Assembly: GCF_014904755.1 (NCBI RefSeq)
Contig: NZ_JACZFQ010000009.1
Location: forward strand, 16,143 to 80,142
From: Neoluteolibacter marinus
GTDB lineage: Bacteria; Verrucomicrobiota; Verrucomicrobiia; Verrucomicrobiales; Akkermansiaceae
Reading direction: 5' to 3'
Length of the DNA stretch: 64,000 nucleotides
Shown here: positions 23,375-32,613 of the stretch, in pieces
How the letters are laid out: every line of letters begins with the position of its first letter
Numbering within the stretch: position 1 is the stretch's first letter
The notes under the pieces: model-generated
The model's input: only the letters and a program-made list of their open reading frames with translations
Database searches by the model: none
Told to the model about the DNA's origin: nothing
Position numbers and translations under genes: made by a program

Positions 23375-26233
23375 TCAGTTGGAAGCGGAGAGCGCCGGCA
23401 GGTCGGGCGAGCCGAACAGCGGGCAGTCATAGTCAAGCGCCGGGCCGAGATGGGGCTTCGGCAAGGTCGGGGGGGTGAGCCACACCGGAATGCGGCGCTC
23501 CATCTGGTCACGACGATCGGTGAGGCGCAGGAGCGGGCCGGGCTTGGCAACCAGTTCGATGGACGCACCACCAGGAACGCTGTGTTTCCACATGGTCGGG
23601 AAGGTGCCTTTCTTCTGGCGGAAGGTTTCCATGCGCAGGGCGGACAGGGTCGAAAGCCGGCGCCATGCGAGCCGCCGGTGCTCTTCGCAGAAATCGAGGA
23701 TGAGGTTGGCCTCGCCGGGTGCCACCGCGACCGAGGAACCGATCGAGGGCGGGATCTCGCCGACCCGGCGTGTCGAACTCCAATAGCGGGTCAAGGCGAC
23801 ACAAGCAGGCATCAGGCGGGTGTTTTGTTCGGTCAGCAACTGGCGGACCGTGCGGATACGGGGATAGAGGTCGCGCCAGAAGCGGGGATCGAGGGAGGCT
23901 TGGGCCGCGGCATCGGAGATCGCCGCGACGCGGGTTCGTTCTGCCCATGCCGCGACCAGAAGGAGATTCTCGACCTCCGGGTTGGGTGCCTGGTTGCGGG
24001 CGGAAATCAGGTCGTCGAAGGCGGCGAGGTCGCCTGCCCCCAGCCGGCCGGCGGCGGCTTCGCGTTCGATCATGGCGAGCACCCGGAGCTCCACGGCCGA
24101 CAGGTGTTCGCGGCGTTCGATGCTGGTTGCCGGTTCGACCGCGGACAGGATCTCTAGCATCTTTCCTGCTCGCCGGTGAGCCTCGGCATGATCCCCGGCC
24201 GCGCCGGCCTGTTCCATTTGCAGGCATTGCGCCTCGACCCAGATCGGGAGCACCTGGGCGCCGATCACGTTGGTCCGCGAAGCGATGTTCGCCTTGGTCC
24301 AGTCGAGATGGTCGAGGCGACCGCCGATGACGGGCAAGACGAGGTCGGCGGCCTTGCGTGGTTTATCCAGCACGCTCAAGGGCGTTCCTTCAGGCGAAGA
24401 CTCGGTTTCTGCCGCCAGATCCGTCAGGGCGATCTTGTCCTCTTGGGAGACCGTGCGGGTCTCCTTTGGAAACGCCGTGCGGAATTCGGTCACATGGGCG
24501 GCGGTTCGCACCACGCGGCCGGCATCTCCCAGCACGGGGCCAAGCAAGACGCCCGCGAGGAGCAGGGCGGGGACGGCTCCGGAGATCGCCAGCAGGCTGC
24601 CGCCGGCGAAACGCGTGGCCAGGCGCGGGCGCTTGCGCATGACTTCCTGCAGCAGCGCTTCGATCTTCCGATGCCAGTTCTCGCTGCCGATGAAGGCGCC
24701 TTGGCCTTCCTCGCGGAGTCCGCGGAAAATGCGGCGCAGGGCCTCGCTCTCGTCGTTGACCTCGCCGGCCCAAGGCAGCCGCCGGGCCCCGCGAACCACT
24801 TGGATGGTGCGGACATCCCAGAGAACGCCGCCGAACATGGCCATGGCGATGTAACGCAGGACCTTGGACTTCAGCACGAGGGCCGCGGCAAAGGCGGACA
24901 GTGAGGCGGTGACCGTAAAGAAGGGGCGGAGCAGGGGAAGGTCGCGGAAGACGAGGAGATCGACGATCTTACCCCCGTCCATCGGCAGCACCGGCAGCAG
25001 ATGCAGGGCGTTCAATGCAACCGCCATGCCGGCAGCATCGATCATCCACAGCGGGGTGTCCGGATAGAAGTAACCATGAGCCAACATGGCCAGTCCCGCG
25101 ACCAGGCCGGGGATCGGCCCGCCAAGGAGAACGACCAGTTGTTGCCAGGCCGGTGCGTGCAGCTTGCGGCCCCTTTCCGTGGCGCCGGTGAATGGAATGA
25201 AGATGGGCGGGATCCCCCGGAAGCCGAAAATGCGCATCGGCAGCCAGTGTCCGGCTTCATGCAGCGCGGCGAGGAAGATCACCGTGACCGCCGTCTGGAG
25301 CGGCTGGTCGCGTCCGAAGAGAAGGATGAAGAAGGCGATGGTCCCGGCAAGAAGGAGAATGCGACGCAAGTGGTCGAGGGGGCTGGAACGCACGGCAATG
25401 AGCGCCCGGTAGCGGCTCAAGTCCTGCTCCACGGCCTGGTTCAGGGAGAGGCCGACGGCCCCACCGATCCGTTCCGTTTCCTCGGTTTTGGCCTTGGCCG
25501 GTGCGGCGACATCCCGCCTCGTGGTGGACCGGAAATAGCGGCCCTTGAAAAAGTCGCCGAGGACCGGAAGCACCCGGGAAACCAGGCGGGAGTAGCGGAG
25601 GCGCAGGACATCGGGGTCCTGGCGGGTGGGGACGAACTCTCCCCCTTTCACCAGAGCTTCGTGGCGGGCTTCTTCGTCGGCCGCCAACATGGCCGTGAAC
25701 TTGTCCAGCTCGGGCAGGACCCGATCCTTGTCACCGCGAATCCTCGAGTAGTGGTGCTTCCACTGTGCGGTGACCGTGCCGAAATGCTTCTGCACGTCGT
25801 CCCACCATGCCGGTGGATGATGGGTTACCCGCCGGTCCAGGGTCACCATCAAGGTGCCGCTTCGAAGTGGTGTGAAAAGGGAGAGGGAAACCCGCGGACC
25901 GGCACCCGACACCGGGACCGTCCATTCCAAGGTGGCGTAGGTCTTTTCCTCGGCATTGAGAAGCACCCATCGGAAGGATTCCGCGTAGCCGGCACTTGCC
26001 AGCCGGGCCGTTTGCAATTGGCGGAAGCCGAAATGACCCAACCGGTTCAGCCACGGGGCAATCCGACGGCGCACATCGTTTGGCACCATGGTCGGATCGC
26101 AAATCTTGGCGCTGACCCGGTACTTCTTGACGTTGGCGACCGCGATCAGCGCGCACAGCAGCGGCAAGCCCGTCGCAAAGACAAGTGCCAGCAGGGCGAA
26201 ACCGATGGTGACCTCTGGAAATGCAGGGAGCAT
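23375..26233 (-). CDS. Giant site-2 protease-like (M50 family) membrane protein
   Basis: A 952-residue protein with the zinc-metalloprotease signature of the site-2 protease family: HEAGH at residues 325-329 inside a hydrophobic segment, and MDGG with Asp419 about 95 residues later, the normal spacing for the third zinc ligand. The first 300 residues carry one N-terminal helix and a soluble domain; the membrane core is about 290-545, followed by a soluble C-terminal region of about 400 residues rich in Ala, Glu and Arg helices. Such proteases cleave membrane-anchored anti-sigma factors or regulators. At 952 residues it is far larger than typical S2P proteins (350-450), and the extra domains have no recognised family. 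ATG 26233 starts directly with the helix. Confidence 0.8.
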   Translation of the reverse strand: MLPAFPEVTIGFALLALVFATGLPLLCALIAVANVKKYRVSAKICDPTMVPNDVRRRIAPWLNRLGHFGFRQLQTARLASAGYAESFRWVLLNAEEKTYATLEWTVPVSGAGPRVSLSLFTPLRSGTLMVTLDRRVTHHPPAWWDDVQKHFGTVTAQWKHHYSRIRGDKDRVLPELDKFTAMLAADEEARHEALVKGGEFVPTRQDPDVLRLRYSRLVSRVLPVLGDFFKGRYFRSTTRRDVAAPAKAKTEETERIGGAVGLSLNQAVEQDLSRYRALIAVRSSPLDHLRRILLLAGTIAFFILLFGRDQPLQTAVTVIFLAALHEAGHWLPMRIFGFRGIPPIFIPFTGATERGRKLHAPAWQQLVVLLGGPIPGLVAGLAMLAHGYFYPDTPLWMIDAAGMAVALNALHLLPVLPMDGGKIVDLLVFRDLPLLRPFFTVTASLSAFAAALVLKSKVLRYIAMAMFGGVLWDVRTIQVVRGARRLPWAGEVNDESEALRRIFRGLREEGQGAFIGSENWHRKIEALLQEVMRKRPRLATRFAGGSLLAISGAVPALLLAGVLLGPVLGDAGRVVRTAAHVTEFRTAFPKETRTVSQEDKIALTDLAAETESSPEGTPLSVLDKPRKAADLVLPVIGGRLDHLDWTKANIASRTNVIGAQVLPIWVEAQCLQMEQAGAAGDHAEAHRRAGKMLEILSAVEPATSIERREHLSAVELRVLAMIEREAAAGRLGAGDLAAFDDLISARNQAPNPEVENLLLVAAWAERTRVAAISDAAAQASLDPRFWRDLYPRIRTVRQLLTEQNTRLMPACVALTRYWSSTRRVGEIPPSIGSSVAVAPGEANLILDFCEEHRRLAWRRLSTLSALRMETFRQKKGTFPTMWKHSVPGGASIELVAKPGPLLRLTDRRDQMERRIPVWLTPPTLPKPHLGPALDYDCPLFGSPDLPALSASN

Positions 26234-26716
26234 CCGGCGCCATTAGCTGCTGATTTTTTGGAAAATCAAGATAGTTTTACTTTCTTTCGATGTGCTCAAT
26301 CAGGAATGCTTAGAATAGCAGGGTGGTTTTGGCTCCTCGATCACTCCCGGAAGTCGCGAGGATACCGGAGTGAAAGCGGTCGTGATCCATTAACTTTCAT
26401 CAGAAAGACAATGATTTGAAGCGATGTTGTGAATTATATTTAAAATTTAAGAATTCTTTAGGTTTGGCTGTCGGAGTCCGATTTTGATCCCACTCGATTT
26501 CGATTCCAGTAGGTGCCCGGGTTGGCCCGTTGACTGGTCAGAAACCCGGGGTGGGATCCAACCCGGGGCTTCTCCCAGAGACGGGGACCATTGGATTTCT
26601 CCTGCTTGATGTGTGCCGGCCGACTCGCTCGGAGAGACCCGAACCCGGGGGAGATTGGCCGTGAGCCTTCGCTTCGCGGCCCTCGACTCCAGTCTCCCGG
26701 TCGGCCAAGGGATGGT
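26234..26716. other. AT-rich intergenic region, no gene seen
   Basis: The 483-bp gap between the S2P-like gene and the GntR/LacI-type regulator (both minus strand). The first part (about 26255-26490) is markedly AT-rich for this window and probably holds the promoter of the S2P-like gene. The second part is GC-rich and contains several CCCGGG-centred repeats (AACCCGGGG twice near 26543-26566, and CCCGGGTT near 26517) that may form hairpins acting as a terminator for the regulator gene. No convincing coding sequence or RNA gene is visible. Confidence 0.6.
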
Positions 26717-27808
26717 TCAAGAGCGCGGGGCGCCGACGCTGTCGCCGCGGACGATTTGCGCTGGCACGGCCAAAGCGTCCCGGTTGAAGGGGAAATTGCG
26801 GTCGATCCAGATGCGGACGTTGCGGGTGATGCGGCCGACCGAATAGTCGAAATGGGTCAGCCTCGGCCTGAACCATTCGAGGGACTCGCTGCCTGCCAAA
26901 ACGATCGCTGAAACGTCATGGGGAATGGAGAGACGACGCTCACTGAGAAAGGATTGGATCGCCACGAATTCGACCCACGACATCGCGATGATTGCCGTGG
27001 GGACGCGGACGCGTGAGATCCTGGTGAGGACATTGAGGATGACGTCCGGGTCGTGTTGGGGTGCGGAAGGGGTGTTCCAGGATTCGTCAAACGGGATCCC
27101 CAATCCGAGGAAGGCATCACGGAAGGCATCGCGGATGCCCTTTTCGAGGCGCGGGAAGAGTCCGAACATGGGCATGCAAATGTGCTGGTGCCCGTAGCTG
27201 GCAAACTCGTTGATTGAATCAATGATCGGGCGGATCGGGTTCATCCCGATGGTGGGGATGGGGTGGGCGCCGGGTTCGCCGCCGATGAAAACCGTCCGCA
27301 GCTTGCGGCGGATGCTCCAGCGGGCGATGGCGGGCATCCCTCCGAAGATCACCAGGGCATCGGGTTCCTCGGTATCCGCGAGCCGGTCCCATTGGAGCCG
27401 CGGCTTCTTGGCGTCCTTGATCGGGATGACGTGATGGCGGAAATCCCAGTGGCGGTTTTCCATCCGCAGCCGCGAAAGGATTTCCAGCCGGGTGTGGGAC
27501 ATTTCCGGCAAGGTGTCGTTGGTGAGGCAGACCACCCGCAAGGCCCGGGCCGTGGGTTCCGGGGCGATCGACGTGGACTCGACCAGGCCGGGAGCGATGC
27601 CCAGACGCCGGCGGGGTCCATGGTAGACGAGGATCCCGCGCTCGAGCAGCCGGGCGGTGGCGGCCTGCAAAGTGGGGGGGCTTACCTGCAGCGAGCTGCA
27701 CAAGATCCGGACACCCGGCAGCGTGTCGGTCCACAGGCCCTTCTCGAGGCCCGAGAGCAGGGCGCTTTCGGTTCGGTCCACTTGGGTGACTCGTTGCACC
27801 GGATCCAT
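26717..27808 (-). CDS. Transcriptional regulator: GntR-like HTH with LacI-type ligand-binding domain
   Basis: A 363-residue regulator. Residues 1-75 form a GntR-type winged helix (LPGVRILCSSLQVSPPTLQA, ARLLERGILVYHG), and the rest is a periplasmic-binding-fold sensor of LacI type (RVVCLTNDTLPEMSHTRLE, VPTAIIAMSWVEFVAIQSFL, HDVSAIVLAGSESLEWF). Such GntR-headed LacI-type regulators are frequent in Verrucomicrobia and usually sense sugars, but the ligand here is unknown. ATG 27808 is chosen over TTG 27871. It is divergent from the prepilin-like giant, so it may control it or a distant locus. Confidence 0.82.
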   Translation of the reverse strand: MDPVQRVTQVDRTESALLSGLEKGLWTDTLPGVRILCSSLQVSPPTLQAATARLLERGILVYHGPRRRLGIAPGLVESTSIAPEPTARALRVVCLTNDTLPEMSHTRLEILSRLRMENRHWDFRHHVIPIKDAKKPRLQWDRLADTEEPDALVIFGGMPAIARWSIRRKLRTVFIGGEPGAHPIPTIGMNPIRPIIDSINEFASYGHQHICMPMFGLFPRLEKGIRDAFRDAFLGLGIPFDESWNTPSAPQHDPDVILNVLTRISRVRVPTAIIAMSWVEFVAIQSFLSERRLSIPHDVSAIVLAGSESLEWFRPRLTHFDYSVGRITRNVRIWIDRNFPFNRDALAVPAQIVRGDSVGAPRS

Positions 27809-28025
27809 GCGTCTGAATAGCTCATCTGGACAGATTTTGTCCAAGCCAAACGGCTGACCGTGGCGCGTCAATCGCTACAGTGTCAGGCACTCGAGAGGTA
27901 TCGGCCAATGGCTGAGATAAGCGCTCTGTATGCCTTTCGTGAATACACCGATTTACCCTCACGAAGCCACCGTGCTACGTGGCCGCCTGGCGGCCATCGC
28001 GCCTCCTGACCTTCCCGCCCTGACT
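27809..28025. promoter_or_regulatory. Divergent promoter region between regulator and prepilin-like giant
   Basis: 217 bp holding the leaders of both divergent genes. A short inverted repeat GGACA-gattt-TGTCC (27828-27842) lies just upstream of the regulator start and is the best operator candidate seen. Two upstream in-frame ATGs for the giant are present (27930, 28026); the first would add a sequence without family features. Confidence 0.35.
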
Positions 28026-31000
28026 ATGATCATGAAGACCTGCCGCCGTTCCGGACATCGGGGAAACCCCGGCAAGCGTGGCTTTGCGCTCGTGGCCTCG
28101 CTGATGCTGATGACCCTGCTCATCATCGTGGCCGTCGGCCTGCTCGCCTTGTCGTCGATCGAGCTCAGAAGCTCGACCCGGGGCCAGGATCTGGCCCAGG
28201 CGCGTGCCAATGCCCGGCTGGCCGTGATGATGGCAATCAACCAGCTGCAGATGGAGCTTGGGCCCGACCAGCGGGTTTCGGCACCGGCCGATTTGCTGTC
28301 CGACGCGGTGCAGCCACATTGGACCGGTGTCTGGTCCACCCGGCGCAGCGACGGTTCTTCGATGTGGCAGCGTGATCCTGACACGGGCAGCCTGATCGAT
28401 GGCCGCAACGAGGAGTCCTGGGATGCCGGGGAGCGGGTCGCGGCGTGGCTGGTCAGCGGAGAGGGTGATCCGCGTGACGCCAGCGAAGCGTCGGTCGAAC
28501 TGGTGGGGAAAGCTTCCGCCGGCGACGAGGACGACGCTCTGGTTCGTGTGCCCTTGGTTGAACTGGGAGACGACGAAGCCGTCCGTGGCAAGCTGGCCTG
28601 GTGGACCGGCGACCTGGGGCAACGGGCCAATCTGGGCGTTGTCGACGCGCATGCCACGAAAGAACCGAGCCCCTTGTCTCCCGCCAACGGCGGCTACTTT
28701 CGGGGGATGACTTCGCAGCACGCTGATGCGGTCGTCATGGCGGGTGGCGCCGACCTGGAGGATGACGCCATCCCCAAACTCGCCTCGGGCGGCACGGTGG
28801 CGCTCGGGACCACCCCCGACTGGGCCCGGTCCCGCTTCCACGACTACACGGTCGATTCAGCGGGCGTGCTGGCGGATCCCGACGCCGGCGGCCTGAAGAA
28901 AGACCTGACCGCGTTCTTCGGGAGCGACGGCAGCGTGGCGCCGGAGGGCGAGGCTCCGGGCCTGAGCGATGAGGATCCGATTTTCGCGGATGCGGCCGAT
29001 TCCCGCTACAGCGTCTCCGCACCCCGCTTCGGGGCCTTGCGCGACTGGGCGCGGTCCGAGGTGGCCTTCTCCGGCAAGAAGGTCGCGACCGTGGTTCCGC
29101 CGAGCGATTCGTCGGGCGGTCAGCAGAGCGAGGAATACGCGCTGTGCAACGAGGCGCCGGTGCAGATCAAGGGGGCGGTGAAGTCCGGCCTGCAGCCGGT
29201 GCTGGTCGAGGCGAGCAGCATGATGCAGATCAGCGTCTTCCAGGACCGCACCGAAAAGGCCAACGGCGGCGGCGAGGTGCCGATCTTCCAGATGCGGCAG
29301 CACAACTATCCGCGGGTGGTTCTCTGGAATCCCTACAACGTCGAGCTGGAGATGCAGCCGGCCATCGTGATGATCCAGGGCAACGGCCGCCAGGAGGTCT
29401 GGACCGACGACGTCGTCTACAACGCCGAAGGCAAGGAAACGGGAGTCACCAAGAAGAGCCAGTGGCTGTTTTTCGAAGGAGGGCGCAGCACTGCATTCGG
29501 TGGCGCGGGCATCACCCAGACCGAAGGCTATCAGGATCCCTACATCGGCTCCTATTATTACTCGATCCCGAAGACGACCTTCGAACCCGGCGAGTGTTTG
29601 GTCTTCTCCGCCGCCAGGTTGGCCGAGTACGATGGACTTAGTGTTTACCGGCCGGGTGCCTACGACCTGTCGAAGAACCAGCTGAGCTGCGAGGTCGCTC
29701 CCGATGCCTCGCGGAACTACTACATTTCGGCGGCGGAGATCAGCGGCGGGATGAAGAGCCGGCCGATCCGCTTCTGGTTCGATGCGACCCAGCTGTGGTC
29801 GACGGGCGGCCGCAATGGCATCGAGAACCAGAGCGATGACACGCGCGTGGTGATGAAATCGCTCGCCGGATCCGGGCCGGTGACCTTCGAGAGCTTCGAT
29901 GCATTGCCCCAGCTTTCCTACCTGTCCGGGTCCTTGCAATACGGTGCCGGCCGCGAACCGCGCATCGCCTGGAACGTCAACAACAAGATGACCGTCGAGC
30001 TGCTCGGCAAGGAGAGCCCCAATCCGCGGGTTGAACCGGACGTGAGGACCCGTGACGGCATCCGCATGCGCTGGTTCGACGAACATCTCTCGAACCGCAT
30101 GAACGCGGGGGCCCTGGTCAGCTCGCCGCAGTTCTTCGAGGAGGCATTGCTCGCGAACTGGAATCCCCGTGCCGGGTATGCCATGCGCTCGCCTTGGGAA
30201 AACCTCGGTGGCAGCTTGCCGAGCGCGGGATCCGGCGGCGGCCCCTGGTTCTTCGGCGCCTACACCCGCGACCTCTACGACCAGGCGGTCAGCTGGAGCG
30301 GGCAGGTCCCGGTTTATCGCAATGGCCGCTATCACGGCAATCCCTTCGGCCCGCCGCAAGAAGGGCAGGACCGCTACGTGGTCTTCGAACTCCCGCGCGA
30401 CGAAACCGGCGTGGTGTCACTCGGCCAGTTGCAGCATGCCAAGCTTTCCGAGTTCGTCTGGCACCCGTCGTTCGCGGTGGGCAATTCGCTCGCCGACCCG
30501 CGTCTCGGCCTCGAAAGCCTGGACGGCACGGTGCCACCGAGCGGCTCTTCGAGCGAAGCCAAGCTCGGCGGCTTCCACCGCAACGCGATCGGCTGGGCGA
30601 AGGACTCGGAACGCGGCAAGGGCCGGGACGAATGGGCCGAGACGGGCCGTGCCCTGCTCCAAGGCGTGCCCGACAGCGACAATGTCGTCTATGATCTCTC
30701 CTTCGAGGTCAACCGTGGCCTGTGGGACCGGTTCTATCTCTCCAGCGGCGACTCCGCCGCAAAGCGCGCATTCCTCGCCGATCCGGTGGGCCACCCGCTG
30801 CCCAACGGCCGCATCAAGCTGGCGGCGGGCGTGGCCGCTCCGGAAGATGCGGGGGCACTCGAGGATTTCCACAAGTCGGCCTCCCACCTGATGGTGGACG
30901 GCGCTTTCAACGTGAACTCGACCCGGGTCGAGGCCTGGAAGGCGATGTTGGCGGCGACCCGTGACCTCGGCGGGGACGCCAGCCCGTTCGGACGGGTCCT

Positions 31001-31643
31001 CAATCCCGCGGGCGAAACCTTCAAGGAAGGCGACAGCGCGGACGGCGATGCGGCCTGGGCCGGGATCCGTGCCTTGAGTGACGACGAAATCGGGCGCTTG
31101 GCGGAGGCGATCGTCGACCAGGTGAAGCTTCGGGGGCCCTTCCTTTCGATGGCGGACTTCGTGAACCGCCGCCTGCGCAACGACCCGACCGGCCGGGCCG
31201 GCGCGCTTCAGGCGGCGATCGACCATGCCGGCATCAACACCGCCTTCAACGAGGAGTATCCCTTGGACAACAGCCAGTCGATCGGCGACTACAAGCATCC
31301 CGACAACATCAAGGACGCGACGCGGCTGGAACAGACCTTGAAGCCGGCGTCGAAGGCCTGGGGGGCTCCCGGTTACCTGACCCAGGGTGACGTCCTGCAA
31401 GTCCTGGGTCCGGCGCTGTCCGCTCGCTCCGACAGCTTTGTCGTCCGGGGTTATGGCGAGTCCACCGATCCGGGTGGCAAGGTGCTCGCCCGCGCCTGGT
31501 GCGAGGTCGTGGTGCAGCGGACGCCGGTTCCCCTCGATCCGGACTCCAGCTCGATCAATTCCGCGAGGGCCGGCGACCCGTCCGATTTCGGCCGCCGCTT
31601 CGATGTCGTTTCGTTCCGCTGGTTGCGTCCTGAAGAAGTCTGA
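28026..31643 (+). CDS. Verru_Chthon cassette protein A-like giant with prepilin-type N-terminus
   Basis: A roughly 1205-residue protein starting near ATG 28026 (or 28032). A prepilin-type segment is obvious: a positively charged leader ending KRG, then FALVASLMLMTLLIIVAVG, followed by ARANARLAVMMAINQLQMEL as in PilX/GspK-like proteins. The remainder is one long exported-looking domain. The C-terminal third contains DGAFNVNSTRVEAWKAML, FLSMADFVNRRL and QGDVLQVLGPALSARSDSF, which I associate with the Verru_Chthon cassette protein A family. It forms a two-gene unit with the next secreted protein seven bases later. The other cassette proteins (B, C and D) are not next to it. A role in a type II/IV pilus-like surface apparatus is an inference. 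Confidence 0.7.
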   Translation: MIMKTCRRSGHRGNPGKRGFALVASLMLMTLLIIVAVGLLALSSIELRSSTRGQDLAQARANARLAVMMAINQLQMELGPDQRVSAPADLLSDAVQPHWTGVWSTRRSDGSSMWQRDPDTGSLIDGRNEESWDAGERVAAWLVSGEGDPRDASEASVELVGKASAGDEDDALVRVPLVELGDDEAVRGKLAWWTGDLGQRANLGVVDAHATKEPSPLSPANGGYFRGMTSQHADAVVMAGGADLEDDAIPKLASGGTVALGTTPDWARSRFHDYTVDSAGVLADPDAGGLKKDLTAFFGSDGSVAPEGEAPGLSDEDPIFADAADSRYSVSAPRFGALRDWARSEVAFSGKKVATVVPPSDSSGGQQSEEYALCNEAPVQIKGAVKSGLQPVLVEASSMMQISVFQDRTEKANGGGEVPIFQMRQHNYPRVVLWNPYNVELEMQPAIVMIQGNGRQEVWTDDVVYNAEGKETGVTKKSQWLFFEGGRSTAFGGAGITQTEGYQDPYIGSYYYSIPKTTFEPGECLVFSAARLAEYDGLSVYRPGAYDLSKNQLSCEVAPDASRNYYISAAEISGGMKSRPIRFWFDATQLWSTGGRNGIENQSDDTRVVMKSLAGSGPVTFESFDALPQLSYLSGSLQYGAGREPRIAWNVNNKMTVELLGKESPNPRVEPDVRTRDGIRMRWFDEHLSNRMNAGALVSSPQFFEEALLANWNPRAGYAMRSPWENLGGSLPSAGSGGGPWFFGAYTRDLYDQAVSWSGQVPVYRNGRYHGNPFGPPQEGQDRYVVFELPRDETGVVSLGQLQHAKLSEFVWHPSFAVGNSLADPRLGLESLDGTVPPSGSSSEAKLGGFHRNAIGWAKDSERGKGRDEWAETGRALLQGVPDSDNVVYDLSFEVNRGLWDRFYLSSGDSAAKRAFLADPVGHPLPNGRIKLAAGVAAPEDAGALEDFHKSASHLMVDGAFNVNSTRVEAWKAMLAATRDLGGDASPFGRVLNPAGETFKEGDSADGDAAWAGIRALSDDEIGRLAEAIVDQVKLRGPFLSMADFVNRRLRNDPTGRAGALQAAIDHAGINTAFNEEYPLDNSQSIGDYKHPDNIKDATRLEQTLKPASKAWGAPGYLTQGDVLQVLGPALSARSDSFVVRGYGESTDPGGKVLARAWCEVVVQRTPVPLDPDSSSINSARAGDPSDFGRRFDVVSFRWLRPEEV

Positions 31644-31650
31644 CTGAATC

Positions 31651-32430
31651 ATGAATCTCTTGCTCCACTATCTGCTGGTGACCGTGTTGGTCTTCGGATC
31701 ACCCGCGTCGAAAGCCCTCGCCCGAGACGAGGGGGAAGCTGCCGTCACGGCATCGTCGTCGAAGAACAAGCGCACGGTCCGCTTCCTCGCGGTCGGCGAT
31801 CTTCCGCCATTCCGCCAGGTGGTGGAAAACGGCGTGCGGCGTGAACTGCCGCCGCCGGCCGGCAGCATCCCGCCGTCCAAGATCAGTCTCTCCCTTGCCG
31901 ATGACGGGGAGTCCGAGCTCGGTTCGAGTTCGCTGCAGCTCGGTCGCGTATCCGCGCCGGTCGTCTTCGAAGAGGGGGCGGAGGACCTGGTCATCCGCGA
32001 CGCGGCGGCGGGCGGAACCCCGTGGGTGAAGGTGAAGCCGCCGGAGAGCGGTGACTTCCTGGTCGTTTTGTTCCGGGATCCCGAGGCGAAGTCTTGGTCC
32101 CGGGCGAAGGCATCGGTGGTGCCGGAAGGCGATCAGCCTGGCAAGGCGACCGTCCTCAACGTGGCACCGGGTCCGCTGGCGATCGTTTACGGGGAGGACA
32201 AGATCGCGCTCGTGCCGGGCAAACCGCTGGTCCGCAACCTTGCGGGGGGCAAGCCGGTGTCATTCCAGATCGGCATGCCGGTGGCCGGAGGAAAGTTGAA
32301 GCGGGTGTCCTCGATGAGCCTGGAACAAGAAGCGGGCGAACGGACCTTCGTGGTCATCGGCCGGGCGGACGGGATCCAACCCCGGCAGCCGCTCAAGGTG
32401 ACCGTCATCCGGTCCGCCGCGGAGTCCTGA
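31651..32430 (+). CDS. Secreted protein, partner of prepilin-like giant
   Basis: A 259-residue protein with a signal peptide (LLHYLLVTVLVFGSPASKALA, cleavage near 27). The mature part has a Ser/Lys-rich start, then beta-like segments (NKRTVRFLAVGDLPPFRQV, LVIRDAAAGGTPWVKVKPP) and a C-terminal RTFVVIGRADGIQPRQPL. No family is recognised. It starts seven bases after the giant's stop and is followed by a strong terminator at 32467-32497, so the pair forms a closed operon. Their products probably meet outside the inner membrane. Confidence 0.65.
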   Translation: MNLLLHYLLVTVLVFGSPASKALARDEGEAAVTASSSKNKRTVRFLAVGDLPPFRQVVENGVRRELPPPAGSIPPSKISLSLADDGESELGSSSLQLGRVSAPVVFEEGAEDLVIRDAAAGGTPWVKVKPPESGDFLVVLFRDPEAKSWSRAKASVVPEGDQPGKATVLNVAPGPLAIVYGEDKIALVPGKPLVRNLAGGKPVSFQIGMPVAGGKLKRVSSMSLEQEAGERTFVVIGRADGIQPRQPLKVTVIRSAAES

Positions 32431-32466
32431 CCGCTGCGCGCGCCTTCAATCCCAATCTCGCCCATG

Positions 32467-32497
32467 GCGCTCCGATCCCCGGTCGGGGCGCTTTTTT
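32467..32497 (+). terminator. Intrinsic terminator of the prepilin-like operon
   Basis: GCGCTCCGA (32467-32475) pairs with TCGGGGCGC (32483-32491), 9 bp including one T-G wobble and a 7-nt loop, followed directly by six T residues (32492-32497). It ends the 28026-32430 unit on the plus strand. Confidence 0.9.
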
Positions 32498-32584
32498 GTG
32501 CATCGCCGATCCGCCTGAAGCTGAGGGCATCAGGGGCGGCCGGGAGGCCTTCAACGGCGCTCCGGCGGACGATTTCCGTTTGAC

Positions 32585-32600
32585 TTGACCAAACGGTCAA
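32585..32600. promoter_or_regulatory. TetR operator, site 1 (upstream of tetR gene)
   Basis: TTGACCAAACGGTCAA is a 16-bp palindrome with 6-bp arms and a 4-nt centre, ending 13 bp before the TetR start. Thirteen of 16 positions recur at 33265-33280 ahead of the efflux operon, so the regulator probably binds both. Confidence 0.75.
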
Positions 32601-32613
32601 TTAGCCGTTCCGC

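Noticed and set aside
26234..26716. Possible tRNA or small RNA in the AT-rich gap
   Set aside because: No cloverleaf, T-loop sequence or strong independent promoter-terminator pair could be found by eye; a covariance-model search would be needed.
28500..28700. CRISPR array or phage/IS element anywhere in the window
   Set aside because: No regularly spaced identical repeats, no transposase, integrase or phage structural gene was seen; the repeated elements found are few and irregular.
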